A stretch of 51,167 nucleotides of DNA, from the IMG/VR virus record IMGVR_UViG_3300048838_000881, positions 1 to 51,167 of that record. The stretch is one strand, 5' to 3'. The position numbers were made by a program, and so were the translations under genes. The DNA comes from a virus. A model generated the notes under the pieces. The model was not told the origin of the DNA. It did not search any database and worked only from the letters and a program-made list of their open reading frames with translations. This document shows, piece by piece, positions 15,033 to 22,472 of the stretch (its first letter is position 1; every line of letters begins with the position of its first letter).

Positions 15033-15527
15033 TCAAACTTGACTCGTACCCTCAACGCCTCTTGTTTCGCGGTTCTTTTTTCTTTTTTCAAGCCAATACA
15101 GCGCTTGACCCAAGCCGTGAATAGCGCGCTCGTTTTCTTTACAAGGATATGCCTTGTTTAGTTCTTCAAGAATCATTAAGGAAGCCTCAATTAAAGTATC
15201 AATCTGACAGCCATTAACGCCAACTTCTTTGATCGGTCCTTTTTGAAGCGTGAAAGCAATTGAATTTACGTCTTGTCGCACATAGACAAAATTATGTGGT
15301 CTGATATCCGCTTCAAACCATTTATAATCCATTGCTCCGGATTCGTTAAATTTCTCCGGATATTTTTCTCGAAGCTCGTCCATGATTACAACAGGAAACC
15401 CACCGATCTCTTTCACGCCCTTTAATGTTTCTAATGCCATTAGATTCTTATCCTTTCGTTTATGCGGCCAAACACAATCGCCTCTGCCGCAAAATGGTGT
15501 TCTTATATTTGGCGCGCATTTGCACAT
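15033..15527 (-). CDS. Acb2/Tad1-hairpin-like protein (candidate anti-CBASS/anti-Thoeris sponge)
   Basis: A 164-residue protein in three parts. A cysteine-rich leader (C2, C4, C13, C18; MCKCAPNIRTPFCGRGDC) looks like a small zinc site. A middle beta-rich part (IRPHNFVYVRQDVNSIAF then LQKGPIKEVGVNGCQ, residues 75-108) follows. The C-terminal helical hairpin contains KENERAIHGLGQALYWLEKR and the end RGVEGTSQV (156-164). I associate this hairpin with Acb2 and Tad1, phage proteins that sequester cyclic-nucleotide or gcADPR immune signals. The match is from memory of the family, not a search. The start at 15527 directly follows the previous stop; an internal ATG (15440) would omit the Cys leader. 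Confidence 0.6.
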   Translation of the reverse strand: MCKCAPNIRTPFCGRGDCVWPHKRKDKNLMALETLKGVKEIGGFPVVIMDELREKYPEKFNESGAMDYKWFEADIRPHNFVYVRQDVNSIAFTLQKGPIKEVGVNGCQIDTLIEASLMILEELNKAYPCKENERAIHGLGQALYWLEKRKKNRETRGVEGTSQV

Positions 15528-15878
15528 TCAAAAATCCCAAAAACTTTTTTCATTGGCGGCGTCCTTCTGCAAATGCCCATCTATATGCATTTTTATAGCT
15601 TCTCGCATGCATGCATCATAGGGCGTGAGGTATTTCTGCACATCCATAAATAATTCTCTTAACCTTGGAAGCCGCTTAATCGACTCAATAATCGGAGCAT
15701 CCGGACCCGCATCGCATGCCTCGCTGTTTGAAATCTCATGGGCTACATGTGAAAATTCTTCTAAGAACTTACCCCAAAGCTTAGTTAATTGGTCCCTACC
15801 CCCCTTGCAATCATTTGCACAGCTCGCTATTTTCTGATGAAAATAACCCCTTTCGTACTCGCCAAATTCTCTGCTCAT
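15528..15878 (-). CDS. Hypothetical protein (116 aa)
   Basis: A soluble, mostly helical protein with five cysteines scattered through it (residues 20, 24, 55 and 90 among them) and no membrane segment. Its stop is directly followed by the ATG of the Acb2/Tad1-like gene, so the two are probably co-translated and may be functionally linked. It overlaps the upstream gene by four bases. No family recognised. Confidence 0.55.
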   Translation of the reverse strand: MSREFGEYERGYFHQKIASCANDCKGGRDQLTKLWGKFLEEFSHVAHEISNSEACDAGPDAPIIESIKRLPRLRELFMDVQKYLTPYDACMREAIKMHIDGHLQKDAANEKSFWDF

Positions 15879-16159
15879 TCCTTCTCCGATTCTTCTAAAC
15901 CTAACGGCGAAACAATAATTACGCCGGATCTGTCTCTATGAAATTTCTCGTGCAAATATGCTAAGAGGATGACCTTTGCTTGTTTATTGGGCCTCATTTT
16001 ATTGGAAACTAGATGCATATCCTTTAAGAGTTCCATAGCTGAATAAGAAATTCCATACCCAGCAATAAGGTCAGCAATAGAGCTGGTGATTCTAAGAGCC
16101 GTAATATCCCCTTTAAAATAATTCCAAATTTCTTTTGATGGCCTTAACTTTTCAATCAC
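15875..16159 (-). CDS. Hypothetical protein (94 aa)
   Basis: An alpha-helical, basic protein of 94 residues (LRPSKEIWNYFKGDIT, then AMELLKDMHLVSNKMRPNKQAKVILLAYLHEKFHRD). It overlaps neighbours by one and four bases within the tight leftward operon. No family recognised. Confidence 0.55.
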   Translation of the reverse strand: MIEKLRPSKEIWNYFKGDITALRITSSIADLIAGYGISYSAMELLKDMHLVSNKMRPNKQAKVILLAYLHEKFHRDRSGVIIVSPLGLEESEKE

Positions 16160-16359
16160 TATTCATTTTCCCAAACCACTTGCATCTCTTTTCTCAATTT
16201 CTTGGTTACTGGTATGCGCATAAAATCTAAAAGACAAGGCCAACAGCTCCAGCGTAGAGATATGACGAGTTTTCTATCTTGAATCTTGGCCTGCACCATA
16301 TTCACAGCTTCTAGCTTGCATAAAGCGCATTTCCTTTTTCTTGGAGCAGACAGCCTCAT
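16159..16359 (-). CDS. Small zinc-binding-type protein (66 aa)
   Basis: Two cysteine pairs, CALC near residues 11-14 and CWPC near residues 39-42, suggest one zinc site. The rest is strongly basic (RLSAPRKRK at the start, KKLRKEM near the end), as in nucleic-acid-binding small proteins. It overlaps the upstream gene by four bases. Function unknown. Confidence 0.55.
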   Translation of the reverse strand: MRLSAPRKRKCALCKLEAVNMVQAKIQDRKLVISLRWSCWPCLLDFMRIPVTKKLRKEMQVVWENE

Positions 16360-16727
16360 CCCTTCTCCCGTTCAGTCTGTGCAAGAATCTTCTCGACCGC
16401 AATGATGCAACGCGCTTTTAGTGTCGGGTCAGCCTTTAATTTATCTATGCTTTGCTTAAAAATTCCTTCGCCAAATGAATTAGTTATTTCTTTAGCAATC
16501 TTTTTTCGCATGCCCTCTTTCATCGCAGCACGAAAAGATTCATCGAGCATTACAGCGTCGATTGATTCTTTGAGCCACGCTTCAATTTCTGATCCATAAG
16601 TTGAAAAGCATCTATTGATAATTGGTTTTAATGGAGAATTATAACCATCTCCAAGCATCTTTCTAATACTATCGGAAATTGCTGATTTAACTTCGCCTAG
16701 CACAGCTTTATCTAAATCATCCATCAT
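16356..16727 (-). CDS. Hypothetical helical protein (123 aa)
   Basis: A charged, almost fully helical protein of 123 residues with amphipathic segments (VKSAISDSIRKMLGDGY, then FRAAMKEGMRKKIAKEITNSF, then CIIAVEKILAQTEREKG). There is no membrane segment or metal motif. It overlaps both neighbours by four bases. No family recognised. Confidence 0.55.
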   Translation of the reverse strand: MMDDLDKAVLGEVKSAISDSIRKMLGDGYNSPLKPIINRCFSTYGSEIEAWLKESIDAVMLDESFRAAMKEGMRKKIAKEITNSFGEGIFKQSIDKLKADPTLKARCIIAVEKILAQTEREKG

Positions 16728-16960
16728 TCCTTCTCCAATCCGAAAGCACAGTCTCCAAGTTTGTCAAATTCTTCATCAAAAACATGGATAGCTAACAATG
16801 ATAATAGGATTAGTATCATCGAGGCGATGCCAAGCCACATAACATGTGTAACCATAAATGCCAGCAGCCCTACCCAGGGGGACAATAAAAGAAACACGAT
16901 TAACCCTAAACCAAGGTAAGCCGCCATTGGCTTGAAAGTTTCCCAATTTAGAGGCTTCAT
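16724..16960 (-). CDS. Small integral membrane protein (78 aa)
   Basis: Two transmembrane segments are clear: residues 13-35 (AAYLGLGLIVFLLLSPWVGLLAF and on) and 41-60 (WLGIASMILILLSLLAIHV), followed by an acidic cytoplasmic-like tail (DEEFDKLGD). Small membrane proteins in phage accessory operons are often superinfection-exclusion or membrane-directed counter-defence factors, but nothing specific is visible. It overlaps both neighbours by four bases. Confidence 0.6.
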   Translation of the reverse strand: MKPLNWETFKPMAAYLGLGLIVFLLLSPWVGLLAFMVTHVMWLGIASMILILLSLLAIHVFDEEFDKLGDCAFGLEKE

Positions 16961-17340
16961 TCCTTCTCCAAATCTTCTACTGCAAGCTTTAATTCGCCGA
17001 AATCTCGATTAAAGCTGTACCCGAATTTAGTGCTTTTAAAAAACGTATAATCCGTAAGGGCTTTAGCCGCTTCCGCAAGCTTGATGAATTTATCATACGT
17101 ATTCGCAGCCATAACGAAAAACTCTGCATCATTTTCCAATAAAGGGGTAGGAGAGTAAGAGTCATCTTGCATGGTAGTATTCTTATCGAATAATTCCTTC
17201 TCATCGCCAGGTGTGTAATTTAGTACAGCTGTATAACTCCGGCCTGACTCTGATTCAAAATGACAATCTTTCTCTAAAAAGAAAGACCATTTACCTTTGC
17301 TCCTTTTCGCAGCAATCTTTTTCATATCTTCGAGTTTCAC
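16957..17340 (-). CDS. Ea22-like small phage protein (127 aa)
   Basis: The C-terminal half carries DAEFFVMAANTYDKFIKLAEAAKAL, a stretch typical of ead/Ea22-like proteins found in many phage accessory regions, whose function is not known. The N-terminal half is a lysine-rich beta segment (RSKGKWSFFLEKDCHFESE). The assignment is by resemblance only. It overlaps neighbours by one and four bases. Confidence 0.6.
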   Translation of the reverse strand: MKLEDMKKIAAKRSKGKWSFFLEKDCHFESESGRSYTAVLNYTPGDEKELFDKNTTMQDDSYSPTPLLENDAEFFVMAANTYDKFIKLAEAAKALTDYTFFKSTKFGYSFNRDFGELKLAVEDLEKE

Positions 17341-17582
17341 TATTTAGCCTCGCGCAATAAATCTGAGAGTTTTCTATCCTTCAGCCTTTTCAAAGCCCTG
17401 TGGAATCTGATTTTTTGAATTAAACTAAATCTATGCTTAAAGGGCGTATAGAGGCCATACGAAAAAATACCGTTCCCTATCCAAACACTAAAACGTGAGT
17501 CGGCATACACCAGCGTATACTGATCAAACGAAAACTTATGGGGGCACTCCTCCATTTTCTTTAGCAGAAGATCGAAGCTCAT
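17340..17582 (-). CDS. Hypothetical basic protein (80 aa)
   Basis: An aromatic-rich N-terminal half (FDQYTLVYADSRFSVWIGNG) followed by a strongly basic helix (IRFHRALKRLKDRKLSDLLREAK). It overlaps the upstream gene by four bases. No family recognised. Confidence 0.55.
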   Translation of the reverse strand: MSFDLLLKKMEECPHKFSFDQYTLVYADSRFSVWIGNGIFSYGLYTPFKHRFSLIQKIRFHRALKRLKDRKLSDLLREAK

Positions 17583-17761
17583 TTCTTAACCTCATTATCT
17601 CGGCACTGGTGTCTAAGCGTCGCCCAATTTTTAAATCCATGCTTCTCAGCTAAAGCATTCAAAGCTTGTGTCTGCGATAAACCAGTGAGCTTCTTTATTT
17701 GCTTGGCTTGTTTTTTCAAATCTTTGATTTTGTCGGCAACTTGTACACTCTCAACTTTCAA
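17579..17761 (-). CDS. Small basic helical protein with KHGFKNWATL motif (60 aa)
   Basis: I place the start at TTG 17761 because AAGGGAG lies seven bases upstream; the same frame is open to a TTG at 17812 without a ribosome-binding site. The product has a lysine-rich helix (KDLKKQAKQIKKLTGLS) then QALNALAEKHGFKNWATLRH, a segment common in small proteobacterial and plasmid proteins. It may bind nucleic acid, by charge. It overlaps neighbours on both sides. Confidence 0.55.
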   Translation of the reverse strand: MKVESVQVADKIKDLKKQAKQIKKLTGLSQTQALNALAEKHGFKNWATLRHQCRDNEVKK

Positions 17762-17975
17762 GCATTGACTCCCTTGCGCGGATGCTCGCCACGTAGCTCT
17801 CAAATGCTTCAAGCACGTTTGCCTCTAAATAAATTTCGTCCCATCCATGCGCTCGCTTCGTTCTAAGCAGAAATTGATAGCCATCGTAACTCGCATAGAC
17901 ACCGTCGCCGATATATACTTCTTCATTCTTCATCCAACACCTCTCGGACTTGATAGTTTTATACGCGTGTTTCAT
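17751..17975 (-). CDS. Hypothetical protein of the YIGDGVYASYDG type (74 aa)
   Basis: Two starts are plausible. ATG 17975 overlaps the preceding stop (ATGA) and has GGGAG five bases upstream. ATG 17933, 14 codons later, has GAGAGG six bases upstream and would begin MKNEEVYIGDG, close to where similar proteins start. The core EVYIGDGVYASYDGYQFLLRT is a recognisable small beta-rich phage protein, followed by one helix. Function unknown. Confidence 0.6.
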   Translation of the reverse strand: MKHAYKTIKSERCWMKNEEVYIGDGVYASYDGYQFLLRTKRAHGWDEIYLEANVLEAFESYVASIRARESMLES

Positions 17976-18094
17976 ATCGACTCCCATAGCTTCGCTAGAC
18001 CGTTAACAAGCATCGTAGCTGCTACAATAAAAATGCCCACGAATATGATGAACGGCATGAGTGCAAGAACGATTAAAAAACGAATAAGCTTCAT
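17972..18094 (-). CDS. Small single-pass membrane protein (40 aa)
   Basis: ATG 18094 opens a 40-codon frame ending in TGA at 17972-17974, which overlaps the next ATG. GAGGG lies about ten bases upstream. The product is basic at the N-terminus (KLIRF) and then hydrophobic almost throughout (IVLALMPFIIFVGIFIVAAT), with a short polar end. A gene this small is easily missed, but the ATGA coupling and ribosome-binding site support it. Confidence 0.5.
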   Translation of the reverse strand: MKLIRFLIVLALMPFIIFVGIFIVAATMLVNGLAKLWESI

Positions 18095-18107
18095 ATCTAA
18101 TACACCC

Positions 18108-18356
18108 TCAATTCAACTGTTTTGCCTGCGCTTCAAGCGGCAAAAACGTCTCAATTGCTTTTTTAAGCTCGCTCGTTATCTCGCGCGCATAATTCACCAG
18201 GCTGGGGCTTACGGCGATTATCTCGCGCATTTCTCGCTCAAGCTGCGCCCGATCAGCTTCAAGCTCTTTAATCACTTCGATCAAATAACGCGTGCGATTG
18301 CTCGACGACTCTTCTCTGATCTTGTTTATCTTCTCCCAATCTACTTTAACCGCCAT
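18108..18356 (-). CDS. Coiled-coil protein (82 aa)
   Basis: Start ATG 18356 has AGGAG nine bases upstream. The sequence is charged and helical from end to end (KINKIREESSSNRTRYLIEVIKELEADRAQLEREMREI), with heptad spacing suggesting a coiled coil. No other motif. Function unknown. Confidence 0.6.
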   Translation of the reverse strand: MAVKVDWEKINKIREESSSNRTRYLIEVIKELEADRAQLEREMREIIAVSPSLVNYAREITSELKKAIETFLPLEAQAKQLN

Positions 18357-18374
18357 GCTCGTCGTTCTCCTGTG

Positions 18375-18476
18375 CTATGCAGAGAGCCCGTATCGTGGGC
18401 CAGCCGGGTTTTCCGTCACGTTTCCTGTGTCCAGCGCCTCTAGTGTTTTTGTCGTTTCAATCCTGGGTCTACACAT
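18375..18476 (-). CDS. Possible 33-residue peptide
   Basis: The 163-bp gap between 18357 and 18519 contains one short leftward frame, ATG 18476 to TAG 18375. Its start lacks a convincing ribosome-binding site and the product (MCRPRIETTKTLEALD and on) resembles nothing known to me. It is listed only because it fills an otherwise empty gap in a tightly packed operon. Confidence 0.2.
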   Translation of the reverse strand: MCRPRIETTKTLEALDTGNVTENPAGPRYGLSA

Positions 18477-18519
18477 GCCGGCTTTCTAGGCGACGCCGAC
18501 CAAGCGCCGCGCGGCAACT

Positions 18520-18729
18520 CTAATCTTTTAAACGAAGCACGACGAGACTTGCCCACAAGCGCGTAAGAAAAATCTTTTGCTGCACGGCGAACACGTAGCT
18601 GCCGTCAAGCTGCTCGCGGCGCACGACGAGCCGAAGCCCGCCGGGCAAGGGGCGTATAAATGCCTCCGTCTGCCGCATCGCCGCTAGATCAACCTCGCCA
18701 AATTCATCCTCGAAGCCTAGAATCTTCAT
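18520..18729 (-). CDS. Hypothetical protein (69 aa)
   Basis: A small alpha/beta protein whose C-terminal half alternates hydrophobic and basic residues (RLVVRREQLDGSYVFAVQQK). It overlaps the upstream gene by four bases. No family recognised. Confidence 0.5.
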   Translation of the reverse strand: MKILGFEDEFGEVDLAAMRQTEAFIRPLPGGLRLVVRREQLDGSYVFAVQQKIFLTRLWASLVVLRLKD

Positions 18730-18932
18730 GACGCCAGCGACCTTTCTAGCGAGCGAAAATGCTTATCTAATAGCTCGTTAAACTGATGCAGCGCCACGAC
18801 GGGGCGATCTTGCAGCCGTGCAAGCGACGCGACTACGAGGCTCGCGGCGTAGATAAATTCGCCGGCCCCATATTTATCGACCATAACCTCGGCAATGCTC
18901 ATTAGCTCCTCGACGCATTTATCGTTATTCAT
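18726..18932 (-). CDS. Hypothetical helical protein (68 aa)
   Basis: A small acidic-to-neutral helical protein (EELMSIAEVMVDKYGAGEF, then AASLVVASLARLQ). Similar short helical proteins are frequent in early phage operons. It is coupled by ATGA to the next gene. Function unknown. Confidence 0.5.
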   Translation of the reverse strand: MNNDKCVEELMSIAEVMVDKYGAGEFIYAASLVVASLARLQDRPVVALHQFNELLDKHFRSLERSLAS

Positions 18933-18980
18933 ACGGCCCGCCTTTCTTACATTTTAGGTTCGAGCCTTTATTATACCCGC

Positions 18981-19241
18981 CTATCGCTTGCCGCGCTTCG
19001 CTGGCGGATCCGGCGCCGTGCTGAAGCTAAAGCTAAGACACTCCGAGACGGTTGCTTGCGGGTAGCGCGGCTTGCAGACCAGATAGACTTGAATCGCTCC
19101 GACAACGCCAGCGCCGAGCAAGAACGTGATGATAAAGCCGAAAAGCAAAAGCACGTCGCGCCACGCGTCGCGGCGCCGCCCGGCAATGCGCCAAGCGAAA
19201 AGCGTCTCTAGGTCTTCGTCGTCTTCGTTTCGCCGTGCCAT
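18981..19241 (-). CDS. Single-pass membrane protein (86 aa)
   Basis: An acidic N-terminus (RNEDDEDLETLF), then arginine-rich residues, then one transmembrane segment at about 30-52 (LLLFGFIITFLLGAGVVGAIQVYL) and a short tail with two cysteines. The positive-inside rule puts the N-terminus in the cytoplasm. Three bases separate it from the upstream gene. Confidence 0.5.
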   Translation of the reverse strand: MARRNEDDEDLETLFAWRIAGRRRDAWRDVLLLFGFIITFLLGAGVVGAIQVYLVCKPRYPQATVSECLSFSFSTAPDPPAKRGKR

Positions 19242-19244
19242 GCG

Positions 19245-19541
19245 CTAGTTCACCGGGCCTTTATCGTAGCTAAATTTTATGCGCGTGGGGCCGGGGCGCT
19301 CGTTAGTTTCAAAAAACTCGATCGTAAGATCATTAGCCTGGCCATATAATTGCGCAAAATAATCCGTGAACGCGCGAAAGCCGGCTATCTCATCGTCAGC
19401 CGTATTGCTTACGACGTAAGCCGCGACGCTTGCGAGCGTAAGATAAGCTTCGTCCGTGCTCGCCGCTTCGTCGTGAAATATATCTAGGATTTGTTTCGTC
19501 ATGCGCGTGCCCATGCGCGAGATCTTGCTTTTATCTACCAT
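19245..19541 (-). CDS. Hypothetical protein (98 aa), first gene of the long leftward operon
   Basis: I chose ATG 19541 because AGGAG lies seven bases upstream; the frame is open 30 codons further but that part has no start signal. The product is helical (TKQILDIFHDEAASTDEAYLTLASVAAYVV) with a beta-rich end (TIEFFETNERPGPTRIKFSY). As the first gene after the divergent control region it should be expressed early and strongly. No family recognised. Confidence 0.55.
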   Translation of the reverse strand: MVDKSKISRMGTRMTKQILDIFHDEAASTDEAYLTLASVAAYVVSNTADDEIAGFRAFTDYFAQLYGQANDLTIEFFETNERPGPTRIKFSYDKGPVN

Positions 19542-19819
19542 CAAATAACTCCTGCGCGAAAAAGCGTAGACTGCTTTATAAAAAGAAGAATAAGACGAGA
19601 AGTATCGCGCCTTCTGCCGTATTGCAAGCATTTTTTGATTTCTGGAATAATTATTTTTTATTTGTCAAGCGTCGCCGCGCGGGGCAATTCAAAATATTAA
19701 TGGTTTCAAGAATCTAGCTAAAGCCTATTGCTAGGCCCGCGAAAATAAGATTAAGCTAACCCTTCCATCCAAAAATGAACACCGCATAAATGCATGCATC
19801 CGTATGAAAGGGTACCACT
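19542..19819. promoter_or_regulatory. Divergent control region between the accessory operon and the primase operon
   Basis: This AT-rich gap should hold promoters for the leftward accessory operon and the rightward replication gene. The best rightward candidate is TTGCAA (19622-19627), an 18-bp spacer, then AATAAT (19646-19651). A consensus -35 hexamer TTGACA is present on the minus strand at 19663-19668, but no good -10 follows at the right distance. A small inverted repeat GCCTA/TAGGC lies near 19725. Assignments are by eye. Confidence 0.4.
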
Positions 19820-19921
19820 ATGCTAGCTATCAATAATCAAGCGCGCGAAAAAAAGAAGCCGCGCTTGTCCGTTAGAAAAACAAACGCGGCCCCGCAAACT
19901 CTAAGAAAGGTTAAAGCATGA
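19820..19921 (+). CDS. Basic 33-residue leader peptide
   Basis: ATG 19820, preceded by AAAGGG with eight-base spacing, opens a 33-codon frame whose TGA overlaps the ATG of the primase-helicase (ATGA at 19918). About a third of the residues are K or R (REKKKPRLSVRK). It could be a translational-coupling leader that sets primase output, or a tiny nucleic-acid-binding protein. No family recognised. Confidence 0.45.
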   Translation: MLAINNQAREKKKPRLSVRKTNAAPQTLRKVKA

Positions 19922-22284
19922 TTCAGATTATAAAGCTACGAACAATGATTAAAAACGGCGAAGAGATAAAATACGACGCTATCCTCGACCCCGAGCTGCG
20001 CGTCGCTAGCGTGCAAAATCTTTTCGTCGACCTCGACGCGTATCTTAAACGCATCCCCGCCGCCGAACGCTGGAACCTTTTTTATACGCTGGCGAATTGT
20101 ACGGGAAACGACAAAGAAAGCAAGCGCCAATTTAGCTCGCAAAGCATGCTCGCGTTCGACATCGACGCAACAAACGGAGCCGATCCCCAGCGCTATCTTG
20201 ACGTCGTTTCGCGCGTTCTCGGCATACCGCGCGAAGCGCCCGCGCTGATAGCATCTGGCCACGGCGTGCACGTCGTCGTCGCCATGCGCGACCTCGTGCG
20301 ATCAACGCGCTGGTTTCGCGACATGAAACCCCACTACGTTGCCGTCTGTGAGAAGATAAACGCGGCGCTAAGCGCCGAAGCGCTGCCGGGCGCATGCGAC
20401 CCCTCAATCTTCGAGCCGCGTCGAATCCTGAGGCTTCCAGGCACGGAGAATCGAAAACCAGGTAAACCGGCCACGATGGCAGCTCTTTTGAAAGCCGACA
20501 CCACGCCCGTAGCGATTGATCTTGAAGCGCTTAGCGGACTGCCGAAGCTCGGCAAAGACGAAGCCGTCGGCCTTCGCCACGTCGCGAAACTCCCGAAACC
20601 CGACGAAGCTGCGATCATGGCCGGCTGCGAATTTCTAAAGCACGCCGCCGCAGCGCCGGAGACGCTCAGCGAGCCCCAGTGGTACGCCGCGCTCTCGATC
20701 GTCGGGCGTTTTCAAGACGAGCACAAAACGGCGCATGAAATATCGCGCGGCCATCCCGGCTATTCGCACGCGGCGACCGAGCGAAAAATCCAGCAAGCCG
20801 TCGAGGTTAGCGGCCCGCGCATGTGCTCAAGCATCGCCGCTATCTGGTCCGGCTGCTCCACGTGCCCGCATTTTGAGAAAGTTAAAAGCCCGATCATGAT
20901 CATGGCCGAAGGCAAGATCGCGTCGCAAGCCTCCGGTTTTTATAAGATTACGTGGCGGGGCGACGCCCCCCGCTATGAGCCCGACTATGACGGCCTCGTG
21001 CAATATTTTGATAATGAATACAAATATTTAGGCTACGGCGATAGTCGCAAGGTCTACACCTGGGACGGACACCGCTACGAACCGCGCTCGCCAGTCTGGC
21101 TCGAAGAATACGCGCTCACGCATTTTAACCCCACGCCAAAAACGGACATCGCCAAAGAATTTCGCGCGCGCATATCGAGCACGAAGCTGCGACCGACCGA
21201 CTGGTGGGACGCGTCGACCGCCGGGCTCATAAATTTCCGAAACGGCGTGCTCGACGTTGAGACGGGCAATTTCATGCCGCCAGCGCCCGATTGGGGCTTT
21301 CGCTATACGCTGCCCTTCGATTACGACGAGACGGCAACGTCGCCCCTTTACGACGGCCTAATGCAGCGCGTCACCAGGGGGGACGCCGAGCTAGAAGCCA
21401 TTCTCGACGAGTTTGCAGGCTACGCGCTCTCCGGCGCGCCGTATCACTACCCGAAGGCCCTTATCCTCGTCGGCGACGGGAGCAACGGCAAATCGACGTT
21501 CGTGAATATCCTGACGGCCCTTATCGGCGAGGACCATATCGCCGCCGTCGAGCTTTACGACATGCAGCGCGACCCCTACAAGCTAGCGACCCTCTCGGGC
21601 AAGCTCGTGAATATCTCGGAGGAGACGAGCCGCAAAGCGTTCACCGATTCGGGGCTTATCAAGAAGCTCGTCTCGACCATGACGCACCAAGCGCGCGAGC
21701 CCTACGGGGCGCCCTTTTATTTCAAGAATATCGCAAAGATTATAGCTACATGTAACCGGCTGCCGGAGAACTATGATTCCTCGCACGGGCTCTTTCGGCG
21801 GCTGCTTATCGTGCCGTTTAACGCGAAATTCTCCAGGGGCGACGAGGGGTTCGACCCGTTTCTTGAGAAAAAGATTATCGCAAGCGAACTACCTGGGGTC
21901 TTCAATCGCTGCCTCGCAGGCTATAAGCGCCTGGTTCGCCAGGGGGATTTCACCCATTCCGACGCGAGCCGCGAGACGAGCGCATCGTACATGGAGCTAG
22001 CGAAAAACTCGACGATCACGTGGGCCGAGGAGAATTTAGAGTTCGATGCGAAGCGCTTTGCGAACGGCGACGGCGAAAAGGTTATGGAAATGTACGAGCT
22101 TTATAAGCAAGACGCCGAGGCTCGGGGCGAGCAGATTCATAGCTTCAAGAAGTTTTCGCTACAGATTAGAGAGCTATTTCGGCATGCCAATGTGTATCTA
22201 CGTCGAATTCATACCGGCGAAACGACCATGTCGAATGTCCTTGTTGGCATACGCAAAATAACAGGGGACAGTAAGCCAGTTTGA
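19918..22284 (+). CDS. Primase-polymerase/SF3 helicase (D5-like replication protein)
   Basis: A 788-residue fusion. The N-terminal ~200 residues are an archaeo-eukaryotic primase domain: FDID metal site (80-83), SGHGVHV (113-119), and RILRLPGTENRK (169-180). A linker follows with a cysteine cluster (C303, C313, C316) that may bind zinc. The C-terminal half is a D5-type superfamily 3 helicase: Walker A GDGSNGKST (519-527), Walker B ISEE (566-569) and sensor-1 ATCNRLP (610-616). The protein should unwind DNA at the origin and lay primers. All key motifs are intact. It is translationally coupled to the leader peptide before it and followed at once by repeated 10-mers that are its likely binding sites. 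Confidence 0.93.
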   Translation: MIQIIKLRTMIKNGEEIKYDAILDPELRVASVQNLFVDLDAYLKRIPAAERWNLFYTLANCTGNDKESKRQFSSQSMLAFDIDATNGADPQRYLDVVSRVLGIPREAPALIASGHGVHVVVAMRDLVRSTRWFRDMKPHYVAVCEKINAALSAEALPGACDPSIFEPRRILRLPGTENRKPGKPATMAALLKADTTPVAIDLEALSGLPKLGKDEAVGLRHVAKLPKPDEAAIMAGCEFLKHAAAAPETLSEPQWYAALSIVGRFQDEHKTAHEISRGHPGYSHAATERKIQQAVEVSGPRMCSSIAAIWSGCSTCPHFEKVKSPIMIMAEGKIASQASGFYKITWRGDAPRYEPDYDGLVQYFDNEYKYLGYGDSRKVYTWDGHRYEPRSPVWLEEYALTHFNPTPKTDIAKEFRARISSTKLRPTDWWDASTAGLINFRNGVLDVETGNFMPPAPDWGFRYTLPFDYDETATSPLYDGLMQRVTRGDAELEAILDEFAGYALSGAPYHYPKALILVGDGSNGKSTFVNILTALIGEDHIAAVELYDMQRDPYKLATLSGKLVNISEETSRKAFTDSGLIKKLVSTMTHQAREPYGAPFYFKNIAKIIATCNRLPENYDSSHGLFRRLLIVPFNAKFSRGDEGFDPFLEKKIIASELPGVFNRCLAGYKRLVRQGDFTHSDASRETSASYMELAKNSTITWAEENLEFDAKRFANGDGEKVMEMYELYKQDAEARGEQIHSFKKFSLQIRELFRHANVYLRRIHTGETTMSNVLVGIRKITGDSKPV

Positions 22285-22390
22285 TCTTCTGTGCAGGGTT
22301 GTGCTGGATTGTGCAGGGTTGTGCAGGGTTGGAAAACCGAACTTTCTCTTTTAATTTCCAGGGGATGTGCAGGGTGTGCAGGGTTATAGT

Positions 22391-22407
22391 CTTTCTATAT
22401 AAGAAAG
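22391..22407. other. Small hairpin in the origin region
   Basis: CTTTCT (22391-22396) and AGAAAG (22402-22407) flank ATATA. It lies between the left iterons and the large hairpin, in AT-rich DNA suited to unwinding. Confidence 0.4.
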
Positions 22408-22426
22408 TATAGAATATATAATCTGC

Positions 22427-22472
22427 AACCCCCCCTATATTGGCATAGCAGCTATGCCACTTTAGGGGGGTT
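22427..22472. other. Large compound hairpin at the centre of the iteron block
   Basis: AACCCCCCCTA (22427-22437) pairs with TAGGGGGGTT (22463-22472), with one unpaired C. Inside it TGGCATAGC (22441-22449) pairs perfectly with GCTATGCCA (22451-22459) around a single A. On the plus strand the outer stem is followed by TTGTTG, so a terminator for the primase gene is an alternative reading. Its central position between opposing iterons also fits an origin structure. Confidence 0.6.
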
